From assembly GCF_030012985.1 (NCBI RefSeq), contig NZ_CP120233.1, positions 930,001 to 994,000 on the forward strand: a DNA stretch of 64,000 nucleotides. The letters are read 5' to 3'. Position 1 is the stretch's first letter, and each line of letters begins with the position of its first letter. Shown here piece after piece: positions 37,025 through 46,654 of the stretch. The stretch comes from Microbulbifer sp. VAAF005 (GTDB taxonomy: Bacteria; Pseudomonadota; Gammaproteobacteria; Pseudomonadales; Cellvibrionaceae). Both the position numbers and the translations under genes were made by a program. Below the pieces are notes generated by a model. The model was given only the letters and a program-made list of their open reading frames with translations. It did not search any database and was not told where the DNA came from.

Positions 37025-39001
37025 ATGCGCTCGCTGATACTGATGTGGTTGCTGTCCTTCTTTTTGATTGCCTGTGGTAGTGAACCGAAAACTCACACAG
37101 AAAATTTAAATACCGAGATCAAACCCGCCTCCAAGGCAACTATTTCCCACAATAGATCCCTGGCAAAACAACTCCCCTTCGGCGATGAAACTGATTTTCT
37201 GCTGGCTAAACGAGGCTTTATTGAATCTATTCCCGGCGCCCAAGTGAAAAATACCGAAGGTCGGGAAGTCTATGGCCTATCCCAGATGCAATTTTTACAG
37301 GGCACCGCTCCTGATACAGTCAACCCCAGCCTTTGGCGTCAGGCCCAGCTCAACGTCCTGAATAACGGCCTGTTCAAAGTGGTAGATGGTATCTATCAGG
37401 TGCGCTCGCTGGATCTGGCCAATATGACTCTGGTGCAGGGAGAAAGCGGCTGGATTGTTATCGACCCTCTCACTTCCGCAGAGACTGCAGCTGCAGCTCT
37501 TGCGCTGGCCAACAAGGCACTAGGAGAGCAACCTGTAAGTGCCGTTATTTTTACCCATAGCCACGCAGACCATTTCGCCGGAATAACTGGAGTTCTGACT
37601 AAAGAACAGCTCGCGAGCGGTTCTATCGACATTATTGCACCAGAGGGTTTTGCTGAGGAGGCGATTAGCGAGAATGTGCGCACCGGGAATGTGATGCAGC
37701 GCCGTGCGTTATACCAATTTGGAAATTTGCTGCCCTCCAGTCCGGAGGGTTTTGTCTCATCCGGCTTAGGCAACCGGGTATCAGATGGTGAACACGGAAT
37801 AGCTACACCAACAATAGAGATTACTGAAACCGGTGCAGAGATGACAGTTGATGGAGTGGACATCGTCTTCATTAACACACCCGGGGCCGAAGCACCCGCA
37901 GAGATTGTGTTTTTCTTCCCTCAATTTAACGCACTCTGCATGAGTGAGATCGCCAACCATACACTGCATAATATTTACACTCTGCGTGGTGCGAAAACCC
38001 GCGATGCCAAGGCCTGGAGTCGCTATATTGAGTACGCCATGGAGAAATTTGGCGATAAGACAGAGGTGGTTTTCAGCAGCCACCACTGGCCCACCTGGGG
38101 CAAAGATGAAGCAATCGATTACCTGGCTAAGCAGAGGGATCTTTATAAGTACATCCACGACCAAACCCTGCGCCTAGCTAACCACGGTTACGATATGGTC
38201 GAAGTCGCAGAGCGCCTTGAGCTGCCCGAGAACCTCTCTCAGGCTTGGGCCAATCGAGGATACTACGGCACTGTCAATGTTGGAGCCAAGGCAGTTTACA
38301 ATCGCTATCTGGGTTATTTCGATGGCAACCCAGCAAACCTCCACCCTATTCCTCAGGAAGAAGCTGCAGAGCACTACATTGACTACATGGGGGGAGAAGC
38401 CATTATGGCTCGGGCCCGACAGGATTTTGCCCAAGGCAATTATCGCTGGGTAGCCATGGTGCTAAAGCACTTGGTTTTCGCTGAACCTAAAAATGAGCAA
38501 GCCCGCTATCTATTGGCTGACAGCTTAGAGCAACTTGGCTACCAGGCAGAGTCCGGTATCTGGCGAAATTTTTACCTCTCAGGTGCCAAGGAGCTACGCC
38601 ATGGAATTGAGTACCGTGAAGAAATGCTGCCCGATGAAGATATCGTAGCCCGAGTCCCTCTCCAGCTACTTTTCGACGCCATGGCTGTGCGTCTTAATGG
38701 AGAGAAAGCAGCTGACGCTGACATTCGTTTAAATATTGATATGACTGACACCGGAGAAAAGTACTTAGTCGTGGTACAAAATGGGGTGCTTCACGGCTAT
38801 CCTGGCCGGCACAGTAGTGAACCCTCTGCAAGCCTCGCTCTGAACAGTAGCGACTTGCGCATGATGTTTAGCGGGTTGGTAGGCGCCCCAACCCTAATCA
38901 AGGATGGTCGACTCAAGGTGAGCGGAAATCCTTTGGCCCTAATAAAATTTGGGCGTTTATTTGATAAATTTGATCGTAATTTTAGCCTTGTTACACCATA
39001 A
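37025..39001 (+). CDS. Alkyl/aryl-sulfatase (SdsA1/BDS1 type), lipoprotein copy 2
   Basis: 658 residues from the ATG at 37025 with GGGGAG upstream. The signal MRSLILMWLLSFFLIACGSE contains a lipobox, so the mature protein is a lipoprotein. The zinc-binding motif is FTHSHADHFAGITGVL, with further ligands in EIANHTLHNIYTLRGAKT and SSHHWPTWGKDE; the SCP2-like domain occupies the last 130 residues. It is a paralogue of 28444-30450 (shared segments such as DTVNPSLWRQ, YTLRGAK and ANRGYYG). It cleaves alkyl sulfate esters at the cell envelope. Confidence 0.9.
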   Translation: MRSLILMWLLSFFLIACGSEPKTHTENLNTEIKPASKATISHNRSLAKQLPFGDETDFLLAKRGFIESIPGAQVKNTEGREVYGLSQMQFLQGTAPDTVNPSLWRQAQLNVLNNGLFKVVDGIYQVRSLDLANMTLVQGESGWIVIDPLTSAETAAAALALANKALGEQPVSAVIFTHSHADHFAGITGVLTKEQLASGSIDIIAPEGFAEEAISENVRTGNVMQRRALYQFGNLLPSSPEGFVSSGLGNRVSDGEHGIATPTIEITETGAEMTVDGVDIVFINTPGAEAPAEIVFFFPQFNALCMSEIANHTLHNIYTLRGAKTRDAKAWSRYIEYAMEKFGDKTEVVFSSHHWPTWGKDEAIDYLAKQRDLYKYIHDQTLRLANHGYDMVEVAERLELPENLSQAWANRGYYGTVNVGAKAVYNRYLGYFDGNPANLHPIPQEEAAEHYIDYMGGEAIMARARQDFAQGNYRWVAMVLKHLVFAEPKNEQARYLLADSLEQLGYQAESGIWRNFYLSGAKELRHGIEYREEMLPDEDIVARVPLQLLFDAMAVRLNGEKAADADIRLNIDMTDTGEKYLVVVQNGVLHGYPGRHSSEPSASLALNSSDLRMMFSGLVGAPTLIKDGRLKVSGNPLALIKFGRLFDKFDRNFSLVTP

Positions 39002-39041
39002 AAAGCTCTGGCGGGCAATCCTTGGTTAACTTTAACTAAAG

Positions 39042-39473
39042 CTAGTCATCCACTTTGCAGAAATACTCATAGAAGCCCCATGGAGCTACTTCCCTATAGA
39101 AACAATTATCCTCGCGGTGAAGTATTTCTGTCACTTCCCGCGCCTCAAGCTCATCATAGTGATTTAATTCAAAATACTGTTCCGACTCAGAAACCAGTGT
39201 ATACGAGGCGAAGTTATGACTTTCCTCAGTATTGAGTTCCTCCTTATCGAAGTAAACCCTCACCTCAGTTTCTGTAAACTCAAAAAATAAATGCCCAAAA
39301 AAGTCATCCTCCATAAACTTTCGCGCTTTCTCTGGGACTCCCTGAACTTTAATCATACTGGAAATTGTTCTGTCCGCATTAGATTTCCAAACACCTACTA
39401 GCGCACTCTTTTTAGCCTCACATGCAAATATAAAGGGGAATATAGAGAAAAAAAGCACTAATTTTTTAATCAT
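39042..39473 (-). CDS. Small lipoprotein, unknown
   Basis: 143 residues. A signal with lipobox (LVLFFSIFPFIFAC) is followed by a soluble domain starting ALVGVWKSNADRTISSM, the pattern of small lipocalin-like or beta-sandwich lipoproteins. It is convergent with the sulfatase gene. No specific function is recognised. Confidence 0.6.
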   Translation of the reverse strand: MIKKLVLFFSIFPFIFACEAKKSALVGVWKSNADRTISSMIKVQGVPEKARKFMEDDFFGHLFFEFTETEVRVYFDKEELNTEESHNFASYTLVSESEQYFELNHYDELEAREVTEILHREDNCFYREVAPWGFYEYFCKVDD

Positions 39474-39937
39474 TTACCACACCAACAAATAGGATAATCA
39501 AACCGAAAATATATAGCCCTATAAGGCCACCGACAGGCCCAGACTATGAATTGAGCCTCCTAGAGCTATCACAAAAATCTGGACGTAGCGAATACAATTC
39601 GAGCCCCTACCCTGAAAATTTTAACCTACTAGCCGTAGTTAACTTTGCAATCACAGATCCCACAGAAATGTGAATCTTCCATCCATACGAATCAACAAAC
39701 TATTAAGAAATAACTTTTCTATCGTAAAAGAAAGATCAAATCAGGCTGCTACATATATTTTCAACAAACCTACCCTGCGGACACACCTATTAAAACCCTG
39801 ACTTAGAAGCCTACATCCAACTTTAAACTTAACAAAAACACCCTAAGCGCAAAAAATATAACCACAGTTCCTAGTAACTGAAGCGTAATTTGCACCCACA
39901 AGCCCTACAGGAATTTACCAAGGTAATATGCTATTAG
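39474..39937. other. Gene-free AT-rich intergenic region
   Basis: About 460 bp with no supported reading frame, RNA or repeat. Confidence 0.4.
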
Positions 39938-40264
39938 TTAGCGTGAACCTTTGCGCATCCTCATGGTGCTGCCACGTTTCATTTCAACTTCATCTGCAGT
40001 AATAGATATGAGCTTATGTGATCCAACATTCGACATCATCAATCTATTTTCTTCCACAGACCAAGTACCATTCTGCCTCCAAAAACTATCAACCCAATGA
40101 TATGAACCATCTTTATTTAAAGTTATCGTAACTTTTTTCGAGACCACATTTCCTGCCGCATCCTGCTCATAAAAGGACCAGGTGCCATTAAGCTCAGCAG
40201 CCTCAAAGGCATTAGCCATACCTGAAACTAAAGCAATAAGACTCGCCAGAATCAGTTTTCTCAT
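39938..40264 (-). CDS. Small exported lipocalin-like protein
   Basis: 108 residues. The signal peptide is MRKLILASLIALVSGMANA. The mature part has LNGTWSFYEQDAAGNVVSKK and ITLNKDGSYHWVDSFWRQNG, the repeating strand pattern of small lipocalin-like domains. It starts at an ATG with upstream AGAGGAAA. It stands alone. Confidence 0.62.
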   Translation of the reverse strand: MRKLILASLIALVSGMANAFEAAELNGTWSFYEQDAAGNVVSKKVTITLNKDGSYHWVDSFWRQNGTWSVEENRLMMSNVGSHKLISITADEVEMKRGSTMRMRKGSR

Positions 40265-40480
40265 TATTACTTTCCTCTAATTTAGAATCTCTGATTTTAC
40301 CGAATTCCACTCATATACACCCAAAAAACAGCAGGTCAGATGCACTACAAACAGTGCTGCAACAGGTATCCCAAGTCCGTAACTATTTGGCTTCTGGATA
40401 AAATTAACGGAAGCTATATTGAATTTATTCAAACATCATCAGCATACCATGCATAAACTGAGCAGCAATCTATAAACAAA

Positions 40481-40746
40481 TTAAACCACTCTATAAACAC
40501 TTCTCATGAACGCATCAACAGCCTCCATATTATCAAGAGAACACGTAAGCTCTACGGGTGTTTCACCATCGCTATTCGGTAACATTTTACCCCCCAACTT
40601 TCTTAATAAAATAATAGCATCGGGTTAATTTTGTTCTGCTGCGCAATGTAAAAGGGATCTCCATATTCATTTCTGCACCTAACAGAATCTACATCATGCC
40701 CAATAAAGCCCTGCACTGCCTCTACATCTATAAAATTTTCCTCAAC
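40481..40746 (-). pseudogene. Frameshifted ankyrin-like fragment
   Basis: On the minus strand, VRCRNEYGDPFYIAQQNK continues in another frame as IILLRKLGGKMLPNSDGETP and VELTCSLDNMEAVDAFMRSV. This is an ankyrin-repeat pattern. The switch lies at the CCC run (+ strand GGG at 40622-40624) and one added base would restore it. No start codon is found upstream, so the gene is truncated as well. Confidence 0.5.
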
Positions 40747-40888
40747 TCATAGTATAATTCTTACGCTCGTCATATTAGGCCTTAGGGTGCTATCTTTTTC
40801 ATGATAATCAAACAACTAGCAAGCATGGAGTAACAACCCCAAGGGCTCATCCGACCGCGATATCATACTCGGTATAAAATCATAACCG

Positions 40889-41314
40889 TTACTTATCGAA
40901 TCTAACTTTAGGCATTTTATAGTAGTGTAGTACCGACAAAATGGTACCAATTGGTATATTTAACAAAGAAAAGGCCGCAAATATATGAAGGGGAATTTGA
41001 CACCAGGATTTTCTACGAAAATAACCAATAATACAGAATGCTTCAGCCCCAAAAAATAAGGTGATAAAGCCAGCAACCATCACATTGGCTACCGTAATAT
41101 TATCCTCGGCCCCAATCAATCCAACCACAAAGATTAAAATAAAAATAACATCTCCAGCAAGCCGCAATCCCCATACAAAATTCAATGTCTGGATTGCCCT
41201 GGATTCTTCTATTTGCCGGCGCGACTCAGCCAACCTCTCCGAAAGAGATAAATCCTTATATGGCTTCGTCGACTCTAATTCAGAATCAGGAGGGCTATAA
41301 ATTGACTCTTCCAT
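40889..41314 (-). CDS. Small membrane protein, unknown
   Basis: 141 residues with a charged N-terminal 45 residues (SLSERLAESRRQIEESRAIQ) and three hydrophobic segments (LAGDVIFILIFVVGLIG, ANVMVAGFITLFFGAEAFCI, LHIFAAFSLLNIPIGTILSV). No family was recognised. It is one of a series of small minus-strand genes in the cassette-like region. Confidence 0.6.
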   Translation of the reverse strand: MEESIYSPPDSELESTKPYKDLSLSERLAESRRQIEESRAIQTLNFVWGLRLAGDVIFILIFVVGLIGAEDNITVANVMVAGFITLFFGAEAFCIIGYFRRKSWCQIPLHIFAAFSLLNIPIGTILSVLHYYKMPKVRFDK

Positions 41315-41403
41315 TTTTACACCTACTTACATAAAATTTCTTGACACATATGCCTTACATCAGGCCAACAAACTCCTAAGGCTGTGATACCCCAAATACT
41401 ACC

Positions 41404-41430
41404 AGGCTAAAGCGCCGCAGCCTATTTTTT
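41404..41430 (+). terminator. Terminator-like hairpin
   Basis: AGGCT / AGCCT stem with a GC-rich loop, followed by ATTTTTT. No plus-strand gene ends near it, so it may be a decayed cassette hairpin. Confidence 0.3.
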
Positions 41431-41464
41431 GTTTACCCTACATTTCTATTATTATATTTACGAA

Positions 41465-41728
41465 TCAGTGCAATTGCCAACTTAGATTTATTAGAGATGA
41501 TTTTTTTCGTAATCCCTCAAGAACGAGAACTTCGGCAGCCTGAAAAGTTAACAACTTTTCCTTTGCTTCATCGATATTTCCCGCTTCAATACTCTGAAAG
41601 ATATCATGATACTTTACCGCACTATATAAAGCATAGTTTTCGCGCAATTTTCCGCAATGACGAGCATCTGTCACACTCAGTTACAGTGATTAAGTAGAAA
41701 ACTGGAACCAACAGCCCACACAACTTCA
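41465..41728 (-). pseudogene. Small exported protein gene, frameshifted
   Basis: The ATG at 41728 lies 2 nt after the stop of the upstream gene and opens a signal-like MKLCGLLVPVFYLITVT. In another frame the coding continues as DARHCGKLRENYALYSAVKY and IFQSIEAGNIDEAKEKLL. The frame change lies near 41,680. The coupled start and coherent second half suggest a once-intact gene of about 85 residues. Confidence 0.42.
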
Positions 41729-41730
41729 TT

Positions 41731-42138
41731 TTATTTCATATGACCAATATGGATCCGAAGATTTTCAGTAGCGTACTCGCCATTACTAAGCTTTTTGGCA
41801 TCGAAGCCAAAGATTAGATTGCCCTTGATAGTACGGATTTGTTCCTGCAACTTAGCTACAGAGGCTTGGAAGTTACTATACCTTACCTCGGAGTCCTTCA
41901 CTTGGCCAAAATGAATTGCATTGTCTATCAGACACTCCGGTCTATACCGTATATGTAGAATTACAGTTTTTGGCGGATCGGGCTCTGAAAGCCAGGAAAG
42001 ACCATGATTGACAAATTCAAACCTATAGTGATCTTTGCCAATTTCTTCGAAAAATTTTGGTGTGGTATTGATAAAAAGAATACTCGCCAGGGTATTGCTG
42101 GCGATGAGGCTTACGATAAGGACTAGCAATATCTTCAT
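41731..42138 (-). CDS. Small exported hypothetical protein
   Basis: The ATG at 42138 gives 135 residues with signal peptide MKILLVLIVSLIASNTLAS. The soluble part is beta-rich (HYRFEFVNHGLSWLSEPDPP, LHIRYRPECL). No family was recognised. It is in series with the small genes on both sides. Confidence 0.58.
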   Translation of the reverse strand: MKILLVLIVSLIASNTLASILFINTTPKFFEEIGKDHYRFEFVNHGLSWLSEPDPPKTVILHIRYRPECLIDNAIHFGQVKDSEVRYSNFQASVAKLQEQIRTIKGNLIFGFDAKKLSNGEYATENLRIHIGHMK

Positions 42139-42166
42139 GGGATATAACACCCCTAATCTTACTTTA

Positions 42167-42532
42167 TTAAAACGGGTCTTCCGATTTTGGATAGCTCGCA
42201 AGCTGATACTTCTTTGCACATATTTTGCAGGCCGCATCGATTTTGAGCGTATAGTTGACCAAGTAACTAGAGGCATTAATAACCTTAGGTAAAAAATAAT
42301 ATAGAAATAGTAATACTACTACCCCTCCAGGGACTATCCTCTGACCAAATATACCCCTTTCAGTGAACGAACCACCCTCAATGGAAGATACAAGTGTGAC
42401 CGATGCTAACCAAGTAGCAATAATGGCAATTCCTATGAAAAACCCTAACAATATACAAAGCCCTAGTGAATCAAGAAGACTCGCTTTGTAGTCGATTTTC
42501 GGAATTAGATACTTCCCACAACATTTCTTCAT
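42167..42532 (-). CDS. Small membrane protein, unknown
   Basis: 121 residues from the ATG at 42532, with a possible GTG start at 42580. Two hydrophobic segments (LGLCILLGFFIGIAIIATWL, IVPGGVVVLLFLYYFL) are followed by a C-terminal tail with a CxxC (ACKICAKKYQ). No family was recognised. Confidence 0.5.
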   Translation of the reverse strand: MKKCCGKYLIPKIDYKASLLDSLGLCILLGFFIGIAIIATWLASVTLVSSIEGGSFTERGIFGQRIVPGGVVVLLFLYYFLPKVINASSYLVNYTLKIDAACKICAKKYQLASYPKSEDPF

Positions 42533-42576
42533 AGTGAGTTTTAACCCCAGCCGCACAAGCAAGCAACCTGCCACAA

Positions 42577-42604
42577 GCACAAAGCGTGAAACCTGTATTT
42601 GTGC
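42577..42604 (-). repeat. Hairpin after small gene, attC-like candidate
   Basis: GCACAAA / TTTGTGC perfect 7-bp stem about 22 nt downstream of the small gene at 42626-42856. Its position mirrors the hairpins after other small genes in this region. Confidence 0.35.
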
Positions 42605-42625
42605 CGGTGCTCCCTACGAATAATT

Positions 42626-42856
42626 TCAGTCATGAAGACCAGTACCCATATTATCATCAAGCACTTCTCCAGTTTGGTGGAGCCCGACGACTGTAAAATT
42701 TTCAGCCACCCAATGCAGATTGGTAATTATTTCTCGAATCGCTTTTCTATCCAGACTCAAGCTTAAGTGTGCGTAGAGAGACTGCAACTCACCGGAAAGC
42801 TGTATGCAAGAAGTCGCGACTATATCAAGCTTCCATCTCAATTCTTCAGGTTCCAT
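42626..42856 (-). CDS. Small hypothetical protein just downstream of group II intron
   Basis: 76 residues (MEPEELRWKLDIVATSCIQL, then SLYAHLSLSLDRKAIREIIT). It starts 15 nt beyond the 3' end of intron 1, so the intron lies in its upstream region and leaves the frame intact. Helical and soluble; no family was recognised. Confidence 0.5.
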   Translation of the reverse strand: MEPEELRWKLDIVATSCIQLSGELQSLYAHLSLSLDRKAIREIITNLHWVAENFTVVGLHQTGEVLDDNMGTGLHD

Positions 42857-42871
42857 TTTTTATTACTTATA

Positions 42872-44710
42872 ATCGGGATAGGGAGGCACCTCACGATGCC
42901 CCTCCTCCCACACCACCAGGCATACGGGTCACGTACCATGGCGGTTCAATTCTATTCCCCTTCCTATCTGCCAATTCCGGCAGCCCCAAGTTCCTAAAGT
43001 ATCTATTTGGCAATGCTCTGTAAAGGGCAGGACTTTTGCTTAGCCTCCATGGTCCATGCGCTGATTTGGCCGTGTTCCACGCTAAAAAACGATCAACGCC
43101 CAGCCTTCTTAATCTGCGGTAACCACTACGTCCCCATTGCTTCCATAAATAACATCGCAACTTCCGCCTTATCCACTTGTCCAGATCTTTCAGAGGGCTC
43201 AGTACTTCACTGATGTCAAAGTACGCTTTCCAACCAAGCAGGGACTTCTTTAACTCTTCTATGATCTGAGTAAACTTGCGGCCTCGTGTTCGGCGGGTGA
43301 CCATTCTGATCTTTGCCTTCAATTTATTAATCGATGATTCTGATACCTTTATCCGGGCATCCTTCTTCAGCAATCTAAATCCTAGAAAGCTCCGCTTCCA
43401 GAAGTGATCCTCTGCACTCTTCTCAGTATTTACTGTGAGCTTCAGCTTACATTTGATGAAGTGCGTAAGGCTTACTTTTATCCGCTCTGCAGACCGACGA
43501 CTTCCCACCAGTATTTGAAAATCATCGGCATATCGTACAAAACTGAGTTGCCGCTTGTGCAGCTCCCAGTCCAGTTCATTAAGCACAATATTCGCTAGAA
43601 GCGGAGATAACGGCCCACCTTGCGGGACGCCTTTTATTGTAGCTATTACCTTGCCATCGACTACCGTTGGCGCTTTTAGGTATCGGTTTATCAACCCCAG
43701 CACATCAGCCGGTATTCCGCTTTGCTTCAGTGTTAGCATGAGCCTGTCATGATTCACTTCATCAAAGAAGGATTTCAAGTCCATATCGATCGTCCAGCGC
43801 TTTCCTTGCCGGACAAAGTTTTGGACCTGTCTAATCGCCTGGTGTGCCGATCGATTTGGTCTAAAACCAAAACTAAGAGCATGAAACTTCGGCTCCCATT
43901 GCTCACTGAGTATCTGTGCGATAGCTTGTTGGATCAACCTATCTTGCACAGTGGGTATACCCAATGGACGCAGGCCTCCATTGCCTTTTGGTATAAAGAC
44001 GCGTTTCACCGGTTGAGGACGATAGCTACTACTTAACACCTTTTGTCGGGTAGCAATCCAGGTCTGCTTAAGATGTTCCGGCAACTGTTTTACCGTCATA
44101 CCATCGAGACCTGGCGCACCCTGGTTACGAGAAACTTGTTGTAATGCTCGAAACAGATTATTCCTATCTAGAATTCGCTGCATTAAAAGAGATGGGAAAT
44201 TGGACAATGTATGATTAAGTTTCCAGTTTGATGTTCATCCAGAAAAAAATATTTTTTTTCTGGCAACTAAGTTACTTGTCAGATGCAGTCATCAAGCTCT
44301 GCATTAATAATACTGTCCAGAATTGTTCAGGCCTTCAGTAGCACGAAATCTACCTACTATGCCCTCTGCTGACTTCTATGGGTCGGTCAAAACCAATCTC
44401 TCAGTTTTCAGTTATTCCATTAACAACCCATAGACCTCCCAGGGTAAGACATTTAACTTTCTTCACGTAGATGCTGGATTTATAAAACGTAGGCCAATTG
44501 TGGATGGAGAGCTTTATGGTCACGTGCCCACTGGCTCCACCTACGTCACACCTCATATCCAGTTCTTGTTCATCACCCCGTGAATTTGCGTTGAGCTTCC
44601 TCCAGCTAATACCTCGCGATATTAACCTTGCCCTTTCGCTAACCTTCGGCTCCACGAATACCTGGTAAGAGGACTTTCACCTCTCTAGTTAAATGTCATG
44701 CCTGGCACAC
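42872..44710 (-). mobile_element. Group II intron 1, complete
   Basis: Minus-strand intron of about 1.84 kb. The 5' end is GTGTGCCAGG at 44710, followed by the AGGTGAAAGTCCTC segment and the GGAGCCGAAGG domain I segment. It encodes the reverse transcriptase at 42891-44207. Domain V is recognisable as ACCGCCATGGTACG paired with CGTATGCCTGGTGGT, and the 3' end is the domain VI hairpin followed by CTATCCCGAT at 42872. It is inserted directly after a GC-rich hairpin (44711-44760). Boundaries are by consensus, within a few bases. Confidence 0.82.
42891..44207 (-). CDS. Group II intron reverse transcriptase/maturase, intron 1
   Basis: 438 residues. RT domains are in order: NQGAPGLDGMTVKQL, GLRPLGIPTVQDRLIQQAI, SFGFRPNRSAHQAI, WTIDMDLKSFFDEVNHDRLM, GVPQGGPLSPLLANIVLNEL and the catalytic FVRYADDFQILV. 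They are followed by the maturase X domain and the GIIM segment (LLGWKAYFDISEVLSPLKDL). There is no HNH endonuclease. Complete and apparently intact, so intron 1 could still be mobile. The gene lies inside intron domain IV. Confidence 0.95.
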   Translation of the reverse strand: MSNFPSLLMQRILDRNNLFRALQQVSRNQGAPGLDGMTVKQLPEHLKQTWIATRQKVLSSSYRPQPVKRVFIPKGNGGLRPLGIPTVQDRLIQQAIAQILSEQWEPKFHALSFGFRPNRSAHQAIRQVQNFVRQGKRWTIDMDLKSFFDEVNHDRLMLTLKQSGIPADVLGLINRYLKAPTVVDGKVIATIKGVPQGGPLSPLLANIVLNELDWELHKRQLSFVRYADDFQILVGSRRSAERIKVSLTHFIKCKLKLTVNTEKSAEDHFWKRSFLGFRLLKKDARIKVSESSINKLKAKIRMVTRRTRGRKFTQIIEELKKSLLGWKAYFDISEVLSPLKDLDKWIRRKLRCYLWKQWGRSGYRRLRRLGVDRFLAWNTAKSAHGPWRLSKSPALYRALPNRYFRNLGLPELADRKGNRIEPPWYVTRMPGGVGGGAS

Positions 44711-44760
44711 ACGTTGCCGGAAATGGTAGCCAAAGCGGAGCGTAGGCTATCCAGCTGCCA
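44711..44760 (-). repeat. GC-rich hairpin at the intron 1 insertion site
   Basis: GGATAGCC / GGCTACC stem with loop containing CCTACGCTCCGC, ending in GGCAACGT at the intron 5' boundary. The loop and flank resemble the hairpin at 47330-47385 (shared GCCTACGCTC and GCTTTG). It could be an attC-type site or a terminator-like target of the intron. Confidence 0.5.
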
Positions 44761-45075
44761 CCCACTGGGTGATCCCTCTAGGCCTGGTTATACTGGTACA
44801 CACTGAACGACCTACATACTCTATGTCAGCCACCTTTGGGTGGCCACTACCCAGTTAGTCTATAAGGAAAAATACCACAGTTTCCCCACCAGTTAACTAT
44901 CTGAATCGCAATCCACGATGTGTGAAATTGGCTTGCAAGGCTTGTTGACTCATAACGAAATATTGTGCCAGTTTTCAGAGCAACTTTCTGGAAAAGTGTG
45001 ATCCGGCAGAGGTTAGTACTTACCGCAACTACAAACTTCCTAAAAATTGACCGTTATAATAACGACTACTGCAGG

Positions 45076-45125
45076 GGGAGCTGGACTATAGGCTGCTGCG
45101 CAAAGGGCCGAGGGCCCGTGGCAAC
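45076..45125 (-). repeat. GC-rich hairpin after small gene, attC-like candidate
   Basis: Core stem GGGCC / GGCCC with a 3-nt loop, flanked by CTGCGCAAAG and CGTGGCAACC. It lies about 25 nt after the stop of the gene at 45149. Confidence 0.35.
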
Positions 45126-45148
45126 CTACTTGCATTTGTAATACGTAG

Positions 45149-45523
45149 TTACGACCACACTACCCACCCAATTATGAAGCCCAAAGCTAGACACGTAAAA
45201 CCTACCTTTACCAATGCGTTCCTCTCTGCGGTACTTTCCATAATAGAACCTTGTATATAGAGTTCTAGAACTGCTTTAGATACAGAGAGCTTTGGTCTTG
45301 AGCTAAAACATGCTAATAAAGCCGCTTGAACATTTGGAACCCAGCATGACGGATGATCATCCAAATGATCATAATCGAGAGCCTGCTGAATTTCCTTCGC
45401 CTCACCTGTCCCGTGCAACTCGGGACTCTCAGCGATCTCTTTAGCTTTTCGATAATACTCGTTTACTTTCACAACCCAATACCCGTATAACGAGGTTGAA
45501 GGAGAGCTTACCCCATATTTCAT
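45149..45523 (-). CDS. Small hypothetical protein with C-terminal membrane anchor
   Basis: 124 residues. The soluble helical part (VNEYYRKAKEIAESPELHGT) is followed by a C-terminal hydrophobic helix (VGFTCLALGFIIGWVVW). No family was recognised. A GC hairpin follows its stop, as after other small genes here. Confidence 0.48.
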   Translation of the reverse strand: MKYGVSSPSTSLYGYWVVKVNEYYRKAKEIAESPELHGTGEAKEIQQALDYDHLDDHPSCWVPNVQAALLACFSSRPKLSVSKAVLELYIQGSIMESTAERNALVKVGFTCLALGFIIGWVVWS

Positions 45524-46443
45524 ACCGTACTTCTACGTAAATATCGTCTACTTACCAGTGAAAACTTAACCAGAAACCGTCTAGAACCATCATTTACAGT
45601 TAATATTCGATCATATGTAAGGAGGCAAAGACACACATTAGCTTTTCTACAACCTGAGCACCTGTGTTTGGGGCCGAAAATCCCAGCCTGCGGAGTGAGT
45701 GAGCAACATGCACTTATTAGGCATTTATGCAACACCCCATTCTTTTTAACTATCAGATTATCAACTTTAACATACTTTAGGCTATAGGACCGCTGTATTG
45801 GCCTAATGGCTTCTTTAACGAAATTTAGCATTAACTGGGCATGCTCTTTATCCCATACCCACAATAATTCACCTCGGAGTTCTCATTAGCAATAAGCGTG
45901 CTCGGCCAGTTTAATTCATACTTTCTATTCGAGCGGTAGTGAGAGCACTGAACTAAACTATTGATGAGCAAAGGATAATCACCGCTGTGTGTATCGTCTC
46001 CACCTCTTAAATAACGACTTGATTCAGGCGGCGCTTTCCAGCTAATTCGAGAAAGGAACCTTTCGAGCACGGCCCCCCAACTGATAGGCTGGCTTTGTTT
46101 CATCCGGATGATCATCATTTTTCGGTAAGAAGTTAAACGGTTCTTCGAATTTTGCGAGCTCTCCACAATTGAGGCACTTAATGTCGATTGGCTCACGCTT
46201 CATTATGAGGCCTAATTCCTGAAGTAACAGTGAAGTACGTAGTATTGAGTCCGGCACGCGAAGCCTGTATATTGTCGCCGCATGTTCATGGCTTAATAAG
46301 CAAAGTACTCGATAGCTTCGCCATTGTTTTTTTGTTGTTCGATTATAAATTAAACCTTTACCATCATAAAGATACTCGACCTCAAAGAACTTCTCTTCCT
46401 CTTTACACTTTGTAAGTTTAGGAGTCTTGCCAGTACCACAAAT
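45520..46443 (-). pseudogene. Degraded gene with zinc-ribbon-like start, several frameshifts
   Basis: Three successive frames form one plausible protein. The first contains MKREPIDIKCLNCGELAKFE and FNFLPKNDDHPDE; the second continues WGAVLERFLSRISWKAPPES and YPLLINSLVQCSHY; the third has LWVWDKEHAQLMLNFVKEAI. Frame changes fall at the C6 run 46073-46078 (one base too many) and near 45,860 (one base too few). The CxxC, WGxVLE and WVWD motif order suggests a single conserved family, which I cannot name. The frame upstream of MKREP also looks coding (KCKEEEKFFEVEYLYDGKGL) but has no start. Confidence 0.45.
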
Positions 46444-46631
46444 CAGCTGAATGTAGTAGCCCTAACCTTCCTATATTCTTGCGCAACCTCTTTTTCATCA
46501 ATAGCCTCAGATACAACCTCAGGAGAAACTTTCAATCCTGCACCTGCATAAGCTTGCTCAGTAGCACTATCACAAGAGGAAGCAATTTCTGGCAGAAAGG
46601 CATATAAAAACATTGCTATTTGAACGCTCAT
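46443..46631 (-). CDS. Short exported peptide, possibly truncated
   Basis: 62 residues with a signal-like N-terminus (MSVQIAMFLYAFLPEIASSC) and an acidic mature part. A different frame directly downstream (YYIQLICGTGKTPKLTKCK) looks coding, so this may be the 5' end of a frameshifted gene. Low confidence. Confidence 0.3.
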   Translation of the reverse strand: MSVQIAMFLYAFLPEIASSCDSATEQAYAGAGLKVSPEVVSEAIDEKEVAQEYRKVRATTFS

Positions 46632-46654
46632 ACAGTTACCAGCCCATTAATACT

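Larger units (their letters stand above)
44711..45148. other. Gene-free region with several hairpins
   Basis: 438 bp between intron 1 and the next small gene. It contains several GC-rich inverted repeats: CACCC ACT GGGTG near 44,755, CCACC TTT GGGTGG near 44,834, and GGGCC GAG GGCCC at 45105-45117. No reading frame of note. Confidence 0.45.

Noticed and set aside
44401..44655. 85-codon open frame in the intron 5' region, duplicated at 49606-49860
   Set aside because: It lies in group II intron domain I RNA; the duplicated frame reflects the RNA sequence, not a protein.
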